Source of the DNA: a virus
DNA length: 35,778 nucleotides
IMG/VR virus record: IMGVR_UViG_3300032331_000961
Span: 1-35,778 of that record
Direction: 5' to 3' (one strand)
The position numbers were made by a program, and so were the translations under genes. Under the pieces are notes generated by a model, which made no database searches, was not told where the DNA came from, and saw nothing but the letters and a program-made list of their open reading frames with translations. Of the stretch, positions 1 through 7,379 are shown one piece after another; position 1 is the first letter of the stretch, and every line of letters starts with the position of its first letter.

Positions 1-21
1 CACCTGACTATTAATCAGGTG
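1..21. repeat. Hairpin at window start
   Basis: Perfect 7-bp arms CACCTGA and TCAGGTG flank a 7-nt AT-only centre. There is no T-run on the plus strand, so it is not an obvious terminator. Whatever lies to its left is outside the window. Confidence 0.6.
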
Positions 22-49
22 CGATTGTGTTAACACACGCTCAATAACC

Positions 50-62
50 ATGTGTTCCACAT
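50..62. repeat. TTC-centred mini-hairpin 1
   Basis: ATGTG-TTC-CACAT is a 13-nt inverted repeat with 5-bp arms and a TTC centre. It belongs to a family with the same TG-TTC-CA core and different but complementary outer bases, also seen at 268, 330 (opposite strand), 710 and 10029. Confidence 0.6.
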
Positions 63-267
63 ATCTTGATGACGATTTGATGACGGCATAACTAATTAAC
101 TTCGGCTACTGACTACGGCAACAAACTGGCAATACGGATACGACCAGCCTATTAGCCAACTCTCCGAGTTGTTATCAGATCATTAGATCATTAGATCACT
201 ATTACCTAGTGCCTTATCTCCTTGTAATAACTCACATAATCAAACGCATACACACAACTACATAGCC

Positions 268-280
268 ACATGTTCCATGT
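268..280. repeat. TTC-centred mini-hairpin 2
   Basis: ACATG-TTC-CATGT, a 13-nt inverted repeat with the same core as the copy at 50-62. The copy at 330-342 is its exact reverse complement. Confidence 0.6.
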
Positions 281-329
281 AGCAATTAGTATCTCTTGGC
301 TCTCTTGGCATCACATAACTATTTGATGA

Positions 330-342
330 ACATGGAACATGT
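330..342. repeat. TTC-centred mini-hairpin 3 (reverse orientation)
   Basis: ACATG-GAA-CATGT is the exact reverse complement of the copy at 268-280, lying 62 bp from it (start to start). The two can also pair with each other to form a larger structure. Confidence 0.6.
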
Positions 343-453
343 ATCTCTTATCTATATCTCTCTCTCTATTTAGTTATTACTGGAAAAAAATACTTCGGCG
401 CAATTTCCCACATAACTAATTAACTAAACATCTCTCACAAAGCGCACACACTT

Positions 454-537
454 AACTAACTAACTTGATGACCAACTCCCAAAGTTAGTTCGCAACTAAC
501 TATCTATTCGACCCCTGAAGTTAGTTCGCAACTAACT
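454..537. repeat. AAGTTAGTT/AACTAACTT repeat cluster
   Basis: AACTAACTAACTT (454-466) is followed by two identical 20-bp copies at 482-501 and 518-537, spaced 36 bp apart. Each 20-bp copy is itself a palindrome, AGTTAGTT-CGC-AACTAACT. The AACTAACTT at 458-466 can also pair with AAGTTAGTT at 482-490, so several alternative hairpins are possible. The same arms recur at 9974-10049 and 12212-12243, and another AGTTAGTTCC lies near 599-608. Iteron-like protein sites or RNA hairpins are both possible. Confidence 0.7.
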
Positions 538-657
538 CGCCACCACCACCACTTCCGCCACCATAAGTAAGTTCCAATTTCTCGAACGGGTGTTCGAATA
601 GTTAGTTCCAGCCCAGTTCGCCAGTTAGCCCCCACGCTCAGGCTCTCAAACTCAGGT

Positions 658-672
658 AGCCCTGATCGGGCT
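658..672. repeat. GC-rich hairpin AGCCC/GGGCT
   Basis: AGCCC-TGATC-GGGCT has 5-bp arms and a 5-nt loop, followed by CTATGGGGGC and a second AGCCCTGATT. There is no T-run. It may be the remnant of a terminator or part of a larger fold spanning about 650-722. Confidence 0.4.
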
Positions 673-709
673 TCTATGGGGGCTTATAGCCCTGATTAGC
701 CATGAGCCA

Positions 710-722
710 GCGTGTTCCACGC
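710..722. repeat. TTC-centred mini-hairpin 4
   Basis: GCGTG-TTC-CACGC has the same TG-TTC-CA core as copies 1-3, with both outer arm positions changed in a compensating way. Confidence 0.6.
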
Positions 723-809
723 CCACCCCACCACACGCCACTCTTATCAGGTGGTCAAGGTCAACTGGATTTTCTGCTACGATTTGCTCAGGCACACAAC
801 GATAAAAGT

Positions 810-846
810 TTGATCTTTTCAGAAACCTCTAGGGGCAAAAGATCAA
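810..846. repeat. Inverted repeat, 10-bp arms, 17-nt loop
   Basis: TTGATCTTTT (810-819) and AAAAGATCAA (837-846) are perfect inverted arms around a 17-nt loop. The next hairpin at 894-930 has the same geometry. Confidence 0.65.
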
Positions 847-893
847 TAATTTTCAAGTGAAAAAAGCCTAGATAGAGATTGAACTCTAGTGAA

Positions 894-930
894 CTTAATA
901 AGTCATTAAATCCTTCGGGAACTTATTAAG
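894..930. repeat. Inverted repeat, 10-bp arms, 17-nt loop
   Basis: CTTAATAAGT (894-903) and ACTTATTAAG (921-930) are perfect inverted arms around a 17-nt loop. Total length and loop size equal those of the hairpin at 810-846, although the arm sequences differ. The start-to-start distance is 84 bp. Confidence 0.65.
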
Positions 931-1115
931 GTGATAGCAAATCAATCAACTATTAATTACATAGAGAATTAGGCAAACATAATCAATATGTTTTCTATTA
1001 ATTAATCATGGATAGTTTTGTTAATAACAAATGCCGACAGTATCCAATCTGATCTAAGCACTAAGAAGTTAATTAATAATAAATAAAATAAACATATTGC
1101 TATATGTGTTTTCTG

Positions 1116-1162
1116 CTATTACTGGCAATAAATAATCTGCGAATTATCTTTGCCAGTAATAG
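1116..1162. repeat. Long inverted repeat, 13-bp arms
   Basis: CTATTACTGGCAA (1116-1128) and TTGCCAGTAATAG (1150-1162) are perfect arms, with further partial pairing inside the loop (AAATAAT against ATTATCT). It lies about 80 bp upstream of the first rightward gene and shares GCCAGTA with the repeats ahead of the integrase. It is a plausible operator, integrase-arm site or leader hairpin. Confidence 0.7.
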
Positions 1163-1240
1163 TGGTGAATACATAACACTTGTATTCAATCCAACTTAAT
1201 ATCGAACTTAATTCCTTCCCCCCAACAAAAGGAATAAGTA

Positions 1241-1423
1241 ATGAAAACAAATACATACATAAATACAAACGGAAATATCGTTGCTACTGGAACAATCTCA
1301 ATTAACTTAATTGATCTTGTTCTATCTGACGGAACTCGGTTCTTTTCTACTCGTTCCGACAACTACACCCTTGATGTTTTGAAAGACTTAAACATCAGCA
1401 AAATAGTAAAGGGAATAAAATAA
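1241..1423 (+). CDS. Hypothetical 60-residue protein
   Basis: I do not recognise this protein. It opens the rightward gene run, with AAGGAA about 8 nt before the ATG as a good ribosome binding site, and its stop is immediately followed by the start of the next gene (TAA-ATG). It is rich in Thr, Asn and Ile, with no membrane segment or cysteine pair. The C-terminus is basic (Lys-Ile-Val-Lys-Gly-Ile-Lys). Tight coupling to 1424-1708 suggests they are co-expressed and may act together. Gene reality rests on the binding site and coupling, not on homology. Confidence 0.6.
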   Translation: MKTNTYINTNGNIVATGTISINLIDLVLSDGTRFFSTRSDNYTLDVLKDLNISKIVKGIK

Positions 1424-1708
1424 ATGGAAAACAAAAAGATGATTATTAATGATCTAACTTTTGATGAAGTTGGATTACTCCACACTTCATTAAAGGGCAT
1501 GATTATTAAAATGAAAGAACTTGATTGTCCTGAGTTCTTTATTGAACTGGCAATACCTTTGTTCAATCAAATCGAGATTATTCTTGATGAGAAAGTGGCT
1601 GAACAAAAAGCGTTTAACAACTTGGTCAACGATCAACTTGATGATGTTTTACTTGCTTCATCAATCATTGAAAAAGACCCTGATGTGGTAATACCTGAAT
1701 ACAAATAA
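1424..1708 (+). CDS. Hypothetical acidic 94-residue protein
   Basis: The gene starts directly after the stop of the previous one. The protein is acidic and predicted mostly helical, with alternating Leu/Ile positions over residues 10-60 and an Asp/Glu-rich tail. There are no cysteine-pair motifs and no membrane segment. I do not recognise the family. Its position just before the AAA+/VWA pair makes an accessory or regulatory role for that module possible, but this is only inferred from adjacency. The roughly 235 bp between this gene and the preferred AAA+ start at 1944 has no other feature I can support. Confidence 0.6.
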   Translation: MENKKMIINDLTFDEVGLLHTSLKGMIIKMKELDCPEFFIELAIPLFNQIEIILDEKVAEQKAFNNLVNDQLDDVLLASSIIEKDPDVVIPEYK

Positions 1709-1943
1709 ATAGGTTTGTGTTAGCAATATCCGATTAAATAGTCTTGGGCAATTTTCTGAAAATCAAATGGTTGCTATTAATCCTTTGCGTCTTGTTCCTT
1801 CATTTATGAACGACAACAGATTAGCCAATTCGACTATAAAGAAATCCATAATAGATAAAGAGATCGTCTTTACTCCGTTATTGCTAACACAATTCAATTC
1901 CCCAGTAATACAAACCAACCAACAAACAGAAACGGAAAACAAA

Positions 1944-2807
1944 ATGACTACAACAAATAACAAATCCTTCTTTGTTCCTTCGCTGGAACAAACTGGGCAT
2001 TACATTGAACGATCTTTCGGTGGCGGTATTACTGAAACTCAGATGTATGACTACGCACTTGAAAACAAAATGAATGTGTTAATTGAAGGTGATGCTGGAA
2101 CTGGTAAAACAACTTCCGCTATGGCTTACGCATCAAAACGCAAAATGAACTTCTTTGCCGTTCCTTCTAATAACGCACTCGATTTCACACAATTAACTGG
2201 CGGTCTATTTCCTGATAGCAAAGGCGAGTTAAAGTGGATTGACGGCGCAATTACAAAGATCGTTCGTGAAGGTGGCGTGTTATTAATTAACGAATTAAAC
2301 AACGCACCAAAAAACCTTTCACAATATCTAATGAGTTTATTAGATGATCGCCGATCAATTACATTAATGAGCCACGACAACGAAGTTATCCATGCTCACC
2401 CTGATTTATTAGTGGTTGCTGATATGAACCCTAACTATCGTGGAACTCAATTACTTAATGAAGCGTGGAAAGATCGTTTCGCAATTAAGTTAACTTACAA
2501 CTACGACACAAAGATTGAAAAGCAAATTATTAATTCAGGTTCATTACTGGAACTTGCTAATGGTATGCGTTCAACGCTTCGTGTTAATGATGCTTCTAAT
2601 TCATCAACCATATTTGAAACCCCAGTATCAACTCGTATCTTAAAAACATTCGAGAAACTTGCTAAGGGTCTTTCTTATGAGTTTGCTAGTGAAGTGTTTG
2701 TTAATAACTTTGCTGATGATGAGAAACCAGCAGTTCGTATGTTGCTAGAAGGTAGCGAATACAACATCAAATCCGATCTCGGATTACTTGAACCAGTTAA
2801 CGCTTAG
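1944..2807 (+). CDS. AAA+ ATPase, MoxR/CobS/CbbQ-like
   Basis: This is an AAA+ ATPase of the MoxR superfamily, which remodels or activates partner proteins together with a VWA protein. Walker A is GDAGTGKTT (residues 49-57). The Walker B segment reads VLLINEL, so the usual Asp before the catalytic Glu117 is Asn116. The sensor-1 stretch MNPNYRGT and the downstream LNEAWKDRF (R178) match the CbbQ/NorQ/CobS/GvpN group. I chose ATG 1944. A frame open from ATG 1767 would add 59 residues of unlikely composition and has no binding site, although the site before 1944 (CGGAAAAC) is also weak. The VWA/HExxH gene follows after 14 nt, the classic MoxR-VWA arrangement. Partner and target are unknown. Confidence 0.85.
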   Translation: MTTTNNKSFFVPSLEQTGHYIERSFGGGITETQMYDYALENKMNVLIEGDAGTGKTTSAMAYASKRKMNFFAVPSNNALDFTQLTGGLFPDSKGELKWIDGAITKIVREGGVLLINELNNAPKNLSQYLMSLLDDRRSITLMSHDNEVIHAHPDLLVVADMNPNYRGTQLLNEAWKDRFAIKLTYNYDTKIEKQIINSGSLLELANGMRSTLRVNDASNSSTIFETPVSTRILKTFEKLAKGLSYEFASEVFVNNFADDEKPAVRMLLEGSEYNIKSDLGLLEPVNA

Positions 2808-2821
2808 TTAGGAATAAATAA

Positions 2822-4702
2822 ATGGATTATCCATTCTTAGATTTAGATACGGCTTTAGCCCAATCTGATCTAAAAAATAAGGAGAAACAAGAAGCGGAAA
2901 TTAAACGCCAAAGAGTTGAACGATTTGCTCAATTCTTTGGCAGAGTTAATTCCGCATTAACACTTCGTAAGGTTGAAGTTAAAGTTGAACATGCGGATAT
3001 AAACGCACCTGCTTGGTCAGGTGCTTCTCATGTTTGTTTTAATTCACGATTACTTGGCAATCTAAATACACCAAAAGAGATTGCTGGATTGCGTGGACTT
3101 GATCTACATGAAGTTAGCCACATTCTTTATACACCAAGAGAAGGTTCTGAAATCTTTGAATGGTGTAGAGATAATGATTATTTATTTGCTTACAATGCGT
3201 TAGACGATCAACGAATTGAAACTTTATTTACAACTCGTTATCCGTCAACGATTGATTGGTTCACATCAACAATTCTTATTCATTTTGTTGATGACCCAAA
3301 AGCATTTGAAACTTCGTATGGCTTATTGCGTGGTCGGCAATATCTACCAACTGAATTGTTGGCACGATCACGCAACGCATATAAGTTCCAAGATCAATTA
3401 GATGAAATCTGCGAAATTGTTGACCAGTATCGTGTATTAACTTTTCCTGATGATACTGAATTAGCAAAAGATTTAATCAAACGATTTGATGCGTTAATGC
3501 CAAAACAAGAAGTTTCCCAAGACGGATTAGCAGATTGGGAAAAAGATTTACTTGGTAATGGTGGCAAGAAAATTATGATCTCAATTAAATCTCCATTCGG
3601 TCATGGTGATAGACCACATGAAGGTATAGAGAGTTCATCAACATCTCGCCCAGTTCCACCAATTCAACAAAAGCGTGATCGTGATAGGGCTAAAACAAAA
3701 CCTATTAAAGATGATGCTAAATTGGCAGAGCAATTAAAATCGCAACCAGTAATTGAAATTGATTTAACTAATCAAAATAAAGATACTGGTAATGGTAATA
3801 CTGCTGGTAATCAAACTCCTGATAACCAATCTGCGTTAAACGATATGTTAAATAAGATATTGGATAACCAACAGATTGCTAACGAGATCAACGACATCAT
3901 TAGACAAATTGGTGGCTTACCTTCTCTTGCTACTAATAATTCTAAAGAGCCACATAAATCTCGGTATCAAAATCAAAATCCTGATGCTAAAACTTTCCAA
4001 GCATCTCTATCTTTTAGTAGAGAGTTGGAAAGATTAAAAGCAACCTTTGACCCTGCTTGGAATAAATACCAATCACAAGGTCGCTTACAGGCGCATAGAT
4101 ATATGCGTGGTGATGATTTAGATACGATTTTCGATCAATGGTCAGAAGGACAAGATGATGCCACAGAGATCGAGTGCGTAATTCTTTTAGACAATTCAGG
4201 TTCAATGAGTGGCAGTAAAGAAACTTCTGCTTATCGGGCTATGTATGCGATTAAAAGAGCATTAGATCGCATTAACGCAAACACCACAGTAATTACATTC
4301 AATACGCATACAAACATTTTGTATCGTGCTGATGAAAAAGCAACTGGTGTAATTCGTAATGCTGGCTCTCAGGGTGGAACTAATCCAACAGAAGCAATTA
4401 CTTACGCAACTAAAATACTTGCTGAAACTGAAAAGCCAGTTCGTATTTTCTTTGCTATTACTGACGGAGAGTGGGAACACTATTCCGTCAAAGAAAATGA
4501 TGAAGCAATTAAGAAACTAGGTAATGCTGGTGTATTAACTGCTTTTGCTTATATTGCCGATCAAGATGAAAAAGTAAATCTTGATAAAGAAAAATCGCAC
4601 TATTGCGAAATTGGTGCGGTTGTAAATAATCCCCTTAACTTAATTGGCATGGCTAAATCAATCGTAAAATATGCGATTAGTCGGCGATTAGTTAACGCTT
4701 AA
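2822..4702 (+). CDS. VWA-domain protein with HExxH motif, CobT-like
   Basis: This 626-residue partner of the AAA+ ATPase has two visible parts. The N-terminal part has LHEVSH (HExxH, H96/E97/H100) followed by NALDDQRIE (125-133), the pattern of CobT-like zinc-peptidase domains. A low-complexity Gln/Asn/Lys linker spans about 270-390. The C-terminal VWA domain has a complete MIDAS: DNSGSM (D457, S459, S461), T520 and D548 in TDGEW. MoxR-VWA pairs use ATP to insert metals or mature cofactors and complexes. CobS/CobT do this with CobN in cobaltochelatase, but no CobN is visible here. The binding site AGGAATAAATAA precedes the ATG. The assignment to the MoxR-associated VWA group is strong; the substrate is unknown. 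Confidence 0.85.
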   Translation: MDYPFLDLDTALAQSDLKNKEKQEAEIKRQRVERFAQFFGRVNSALTLRKVEVKVEHADINAPAWSGASHVCFNSRLLGNLNTPKEIAGLRGLDLHEVSHILYTPREGSEIFEWCRDNDYLFAYNALDDQRIETLFTTRYPSTIDWFTSTILIHFVDDPKAFETSYGLLRGRQYLPTELLARSRNAYKFQDQLDEICEIVDQYRVLTFPDDTELAKDLIKRFDALMPKQEVSQDGLADWEKDLLGNGGKKIMISIKSPFGHGDRPHEGIESSSTSRPVPPIQQKRDRDRAKTKPIKDDAKLAEQLKSQPVIEIDLTNQNKDTGNGNTAGNQTPDNQSALNDMLNKILDNQQIANEINDIIRQIGGLPSLATNNSKEPHKSRYQNQNPDAKTFQASLSFSRELERLKATFDPAWNKYQSQGRLQAHRYMRGDDLDTIFDQWSEGQDDATEIECVILLDNSGSMSGSKETSAYRAMYAIKRALDRINANTTVITFNTHTNILYRADEKATGVIRNAGSQGGTNPTEAITYATKILAETEKPVRIFFAITDGEWEHYSVKENDEAIKKLGNAGVLTAFAYIADQDEKVNLDKEKSHYCEIGAVVNNPLNLIGMAKSIVKYAISRRLVNA

Positions 4703-4713
4703 CAAACAAATGT

Positions 4714-4745
4714 GGTGGAACATGGTCGGGGGGCTATGTTCCACC
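4714..4745 (+). terminator. Strong hairpin after the VWA gene
   Basis: Perfect 10-bp arms GGTGGAACAT and ATGTTCCACC flank a G-rich 12-nt loop, 12 nt after the VWA stop codon. There is no downstream T-run, so it may be a weak or factor-dependent terminator, an mRNA-processing site or a protein site. Each arm contains the TGTTCCAC/GTGGAACA word of the TTC mini-hairpin family. Confidence 0.5.
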
Positions 4746-4769
4746 CTTCTAACTAAGGAGAATAAATAA

Positions 4770-5390
4770 ATGAAATCAGCAGAACTAAAAGTAGGAATTA
4801 AATATGGCGTAATTCCAGCATGGGATTACTCATCACAAGATAAGAAAAATCCTGATCGTGTTCAACGCAATCATGTTGCTAACGCAACTCTTGTATCAAC
4901 TGATAAATATGAATACAAAGTTTATAGATCAGATAAACAAGATGATGCTCAATTTGCGCCAGCAAATAAGGGTTCTCGTAATGTTGGTTATTTAGTTTGT
5001 TCTGACGATTATCTTAATTCAGGACAGGCACAATCAATTATTTATTGGTTGGCTCGACCACAAGATATTGTTGCTGAATACGCAACTCTTGAACCAAAGT
5101 GGGCGTTAAGAGAGCAACAAGAATTACTGGAACGCCAAAAGCATGAAGCGGAACAAAAAGAGCGTGAACGCAAACAACGAGAAGCAAGGGAATATCACGA
5201 AAGAGTTTCTGCTTCTTTAATGGCATCACTTCAAACAATTCTTGGTGATCGTGCTAATCACATAACAGTTGACCAGCGCAATCGCAGAGTTGGAGATAAT
5301 TACATTGAAGTATCAGAGATGAGTATTGATCTCAAAACTATGTCCATATTAATCGAGAAAGTTCTTGAAGCAAAAGACTTGGTGGGTTAA
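4770..5390 (+). CDS. Hypothetical 206-residue protein with charged helix
   Basis: A very good binding site (AAGGAGAATAAATAA) precedes the ATG. The N-terminal 110 residues form a mixed alpha/beta region with Lys-Tyr-Gly-Val and Trp-Asp-Tyr-Ser-Ser motifs. Residues about 110-145 form a highly charged Glu/Arg/Gln/Lys helix, likely coiled coil, followed by a short C-terminal domain. There is no cysteine cluster, signal peptide or membrane segment. It overlaps the next gene by one base (TAATG), so the two are translationally coupled. I do not recognise the family. Position suggests an accessory of the preceding AAA+/VWA module or a general early protein. Confidence 0.7.
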   Translation: MKSAELKVGIKYGVIPAWDYSSQDKKNPDRVQRNHVANATLVSTDKYEYKVYRSDKQDDAQFAPANKGSRNVGYLVCSDDYLNSGQAQSIIYWLARPQDIVAEYATLEPKWALREQQELLERQKHEAEQKERERKQREAREYHERVSASLMASLQTILGDRANHITVDQRNRRVGDNYIEVSEMSIDLKTMSILIEKVLEAKDLVG

Positions 5391-6121
5391 TGACTACACA
5401 AACAATTACTAAAGATAGTTTTTATCTTGAACGATTAAAAACTAAGTTTAATAGTGGTGAAGCCTATTGGAGTGTTGGAGAAGCCAGCACTCTAATTTGG
5501 CAACCACATACTCGCAATAGGTTTGAGTTATTAACTCAATCTAAATTAGTTGATATAACTTTTGATGAACAGACCTACAAAGGTTTTCAATTAATAACTA
5601 TTGGGTTTAATTATGAGTTCAGAACAGTTTTGGACTTAACTGGAAATACAACCGATAGTTATTTGGCTGACGATCAAATTGGTGGATACATGAATGATGT
5701 TAGATCATTTGTTTATTACGAAAGTATTTCTTACGAGATTGGTGGCGTTGGAGATAGCCAACAAAACTTACAATGGTTGGGTAGTGGTGCTTCACTTTAT
5801 ATGTATGGCGGTGATACTGACCCAAATAAAATGATTAAAAAATGCCAAAAGAAATTAGATTTATTTTCACAGATTTTAGATGTGAAAGATGAATTGATTT
5901 CTATTACTGATGAACGGATTGGTTCATATGACGCAAAAAATCCTTACAACATTAATGTTGGAGATCAGGTGTTTATTCAGGCACATGGTCGTTTGCGTAA
6001 AGGCAAGATCATATCTACAACTGGTAGCCGATTTAATGTTGCTTACCTAACTCCTTCAAATCACAATGATTTGAAATATAAAACACTTAGATTGGATTGT
6101 TTGTGGCTACCAAATCCATAA
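5390..6121 (+). CDS. Hypothetical 243-residue protein, possible C-terminal SH3/KOW-like fold
   Basis: The start codon overlaps the stop of 4770-5390 (TAATG). Most of the protein is an unrecognised alpha/beta region with many aromatic residues. The last 55 residues, opening with a Val-Gly-Asp-Gln-Val-Phe turn and containing Gly-Arg-Leu-Arg-Lys-Gly-Lys-Ile, resemble the small beta-barrel (SH3/KOW/Tudor-like) pattern often used to bind nucleic acid or peptides. That reading is inference from pattern only. The 3' end overlaps the HNH gene if the latter starts at 6097. Confidence 0.65.
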   Translation: MTTQTITKDSFYLERLKTKFNSGEAYWSVGEASTLIWQPHTRNRFELLTQSKLVDITFDEQTYKGFQLITIGFNYEFRTVLDLTGNTTDSYLADDQIGGYMNDVRSFVYYESISYEIGGVGDSQQNLQWLGSGASLYMYGGDTDPNKMIKKCQKKLDLFSQILDVKDELISITDERIGSYDAKNPYNINVGDQVFIQAHGRLRKGKIISTTGSRFNVAYLTPSNHNDLKYKTLRLDCLWLPNP

Positions 6122-6711
6122 CTAAATCAAAAAAAACCAAAATGTGTATTGGTTGTTTTACTGATTTACCTTTTAATCGGTTTAATAAACATACGCAAGG
6201 TAAATACAAACTTAGGGCAAGGTGTAAATCTTGCTTTGCCCTAATGCGTAAAGGTTCAGCAAAACGCATGGCAGAAAAAAAAGAATTACACGCTAAAGGT
6301 AAAAGGCGTTGTAGTTATTGTCGCAAAATTAAACCAGTATCTAAATATCAACCTAAACTCCACGCAAGCGGTAATAGGGGCTATGAAGGTGCGTGTAAGC
6401 CATGTGTATCTATCAGACAAGCCGAGAACCACAAACAAAACCACAAAAAAGTTAGGGAGTTTGTATTTAATTATTTATTACAAAATCCTTGTATTGATTG
6501 TGGTGAAACAAATGTATTGGCTTTGGAGTTTGACCATTTACATAGTAAAAAGTTTAATATCGGAACTGCGGTTGGAAACAACTTACTTTCCACAAAAATT
6601 AAATCAGAAATAAAAAAGTGTGTAATTAGATGCTCTAGTTGCCACCGAATTAAAACTCATCAAGAACAAAATAGTTGGAGATACCGACTTGTTATGGAAA
6701 GGAGTGCTTAA
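6097..6711 (+). CDS. HNH endonuclease with N-terminal zinc ribbons
   Basis: This is an HNH-type nuclease of up to 204 residues. The C-terminal half shows CIDCG (C-x2-C), then LEFDHL with the catalytic-loop His, an Asn-rich stretch, and CSSCHRIKTH, which completes the zinc-binding HNH core. The N-terminal half holds two further C-x2-C pairs (CIGC/CKSC and CSYC/CKPC), typical zinc fingers for DNA binding. The start is uncertain: TTG 6097, GTG 6103 and ATG 6142 are in frame, and the first overlaps the upstream gene by 25 nt. It may be a free-standing homing endonuclease or serve packaging or recombination. The AT-rich composition matches its neighbours. Confidence 0.85.
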   Translation: MFVATKSITKSKKTKMCIGCFTDLPFNRFNKHTQGKYKLRARCKSCFALMRKGSAKRMAEKKELHAKGKRRCSYCRKIKPVSKYQPKLHASGNRGYEGACKPCVSIRQAENHKQNHKKVREFVFNYLLQNPCIDCGETNVLALEFDHLHSKKFNIGTAVGNNLLSTKIKSEIKKCVIRCSSCHRIKTHQEQNSWRYRLVMERSA

Positions 6712-6870
6712 ATGAAATCAAAGACTTATTACCGAGTTCGAACTGCGGTGCGTATTCTATTTTGGAGTGCGTTCTTGGCTGGAACTTACTACTTAGCAAC
6801 TCACATTAATTGGGTGGGAGATCATTACTGCTTTGGAACTTTTGATGAGTGTTATTTTGGTGGTAAGTAA
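6712..6870 (+). CDS. 52-residue single-pass membrane microprotein
   Basis: The ATG directly follows the stop of the HNH gene and has GGAAAGGAG upstream, a strong binding site. Residues about 13-34 form one hydrophobic segment preceded by Arg/Lys residues, which suggests an N-in topology. The outer part has two cysteines (Cys-Phe-Gly and Cys-Tyr-Phe) that could form a disulfide. Function is unknown. A holin-like or superinfection-immunity role is possible but not supported by homology. The stop overlaps the next start (TAATG). Confidence 0.55.
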   Translation: MKSKTYYRVRTAVRILFWSAFLAGTYYLATHINWVGDHYCFGTFDECYFGGK

Positions 6871-7034
6871 TGTATTGCCACTATTGCTCTAAAAAGGGAA
6901 TTGATCTTGTATTACCTAACTTATTAAGAACTAATCAAGAGATTATTATGAACTCTATTATAGTTTGTGAAAGTCATAAGGAGTTAGGAATAAAACAATT
7001 AACAAAAGAAAAAATATATAAAGGGGGTAAATAA
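6870..7034 (+). CDS. 54-residue zinc-ribbon-like microprotein
   Basis: It starts at the TAATG overlap with the previous gene. The sequence begins MYCHYC, a C-x2-C knuckle, and a later Cys-Glu-Ser-His offers a second ligand pair (C-x2-H). Its 3' end contains AAAGGGGGT, the binding site of the next gene, so translation is coupled. No family is recognised. It is one of a set of small metal-binding-looking proteins in this arm. Confidence 0.5.
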   Translation: MYCHYCSKKGIDLVLPNLLRTNQEIIMNSIIVCESHKELGIKQLTKEKIYKGGK

Positions 7035-7211
7035 ATGGGTTATGTAGAGATTGTTAGGAGAGTTCAAGATCACGAATTAGATACTTGCGATCAATGTAAT
7101 CAACAAGGCGTTCGAGAGAACGGCAAAACAATTACTGATAACTATTCACAAGATATTCTTTGGTTCTGCTACAACTGCGTAGAAGCACAAAAGAGATCAC
7201 TCTCCCGATAA
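7035..7211 (+). CDS. 58-residue zinc-ribbon-like microprotein
   Basis: It starts directly after the previous stop, with AAAGGGGG as binding site. Two knuckles, CDQC (residues 18-21) and CYNC (45-48), form a four-cysteine zinc-ribbon pattern with 23 residues between the pairs. The C-terminus is basic. It is the last gene before a 168-bp intergenic region with a promoter candidate, so it probably ends the first rightward transcript. Its role is unknown. Proteins of this shape often bind nucleic acid or RNA polymerase. Confidence 0.6.
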   Translation: MGYVEIVRRVQDHELDTCDQCNQQGVRENGKTITDNYSQDILWFCYNCVEAQKRSLSR

Positions 7212-7270
7212 CTTAGAATTGTTGGGTAGGCGTTAACACAAGATTTGTCGGGGTTCTTTCATTCCCCACT

Positions 7271-7307
7271 CCTTTCACTTGTGAAGGGCGGTCAAGACTT
7301 TTAATAT
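7271..7307 (+). promoter_or_regulatory. Promoter candidate with palindrome over the -35
   Basis: TTGTGA (7279-7284) and TAATAT (7302-7307) are separated by 17 bp, a good sigma-70/SigA-type pair. An imperfect palindrome CCTTTCAC-TT-GTGAAGGG (7271-7288) covers the -35, as an operator or activator site would. Transcription would start near 7314 and read the sigma-4-like gene at 7380 and the WhiB gene. Confidence 0.5.
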
Positions 7308-7379
7308 CCTTAAATTGCTTTGGATAATAAAACGAGCCGTATCTGCGCCTATTCAACTCCTACTAGATTGGACTAACTA

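Larger units (their letters stand above)
1..1240. other. Gene-free, palindrome-rich control region
   Basis: I see no plausible gene on either strand over 1.24 kb. Stops are frequent and no start with a ribosome binding site opens a credible frame before 1241. The DNA is AT-rich and dense in inverted repeats: a hairpin at 1-21, a 12-bp palindrome TGTGTTAACACA at 26-37, TTC-centred mini-hairpins, AAGTTAGTT repeats around 454-537 and three larger hairpins between 810 and 1162. It precedes the rightward gene run, so it could hold early promoters, an origin, attP or a genome end. The sequence does not decide between these. No clear -35/-10 pair with 17-bp spacing was found upstream of 1241. Confidence 0.75.

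Noticed and set aside
1-1240. tRNA gene or tRNA-end attachment site in the left control region
   Set aside because: No cloverleaf with GTTC-containing T arm and matching acceptor stem could be drawn. The GTTC words here belong to the TTC mini-hairpins.
1767-1943. N-terminal extension of the AAA+ protein from ATG 1767
   Set aside because: No binding site before 1767, and the 59 residues look like translated intergenic DNA. The conserved fold is complete from 1944. Not fully excluded.
1944-4702. Direct assignment of the AAA+/VWA pair as a complete cobaltochelatase
   Set aside because: No CobN-like large subunit is present in the window, and MoxR-VWA pairs serve many substrates. Kept only as a lead.
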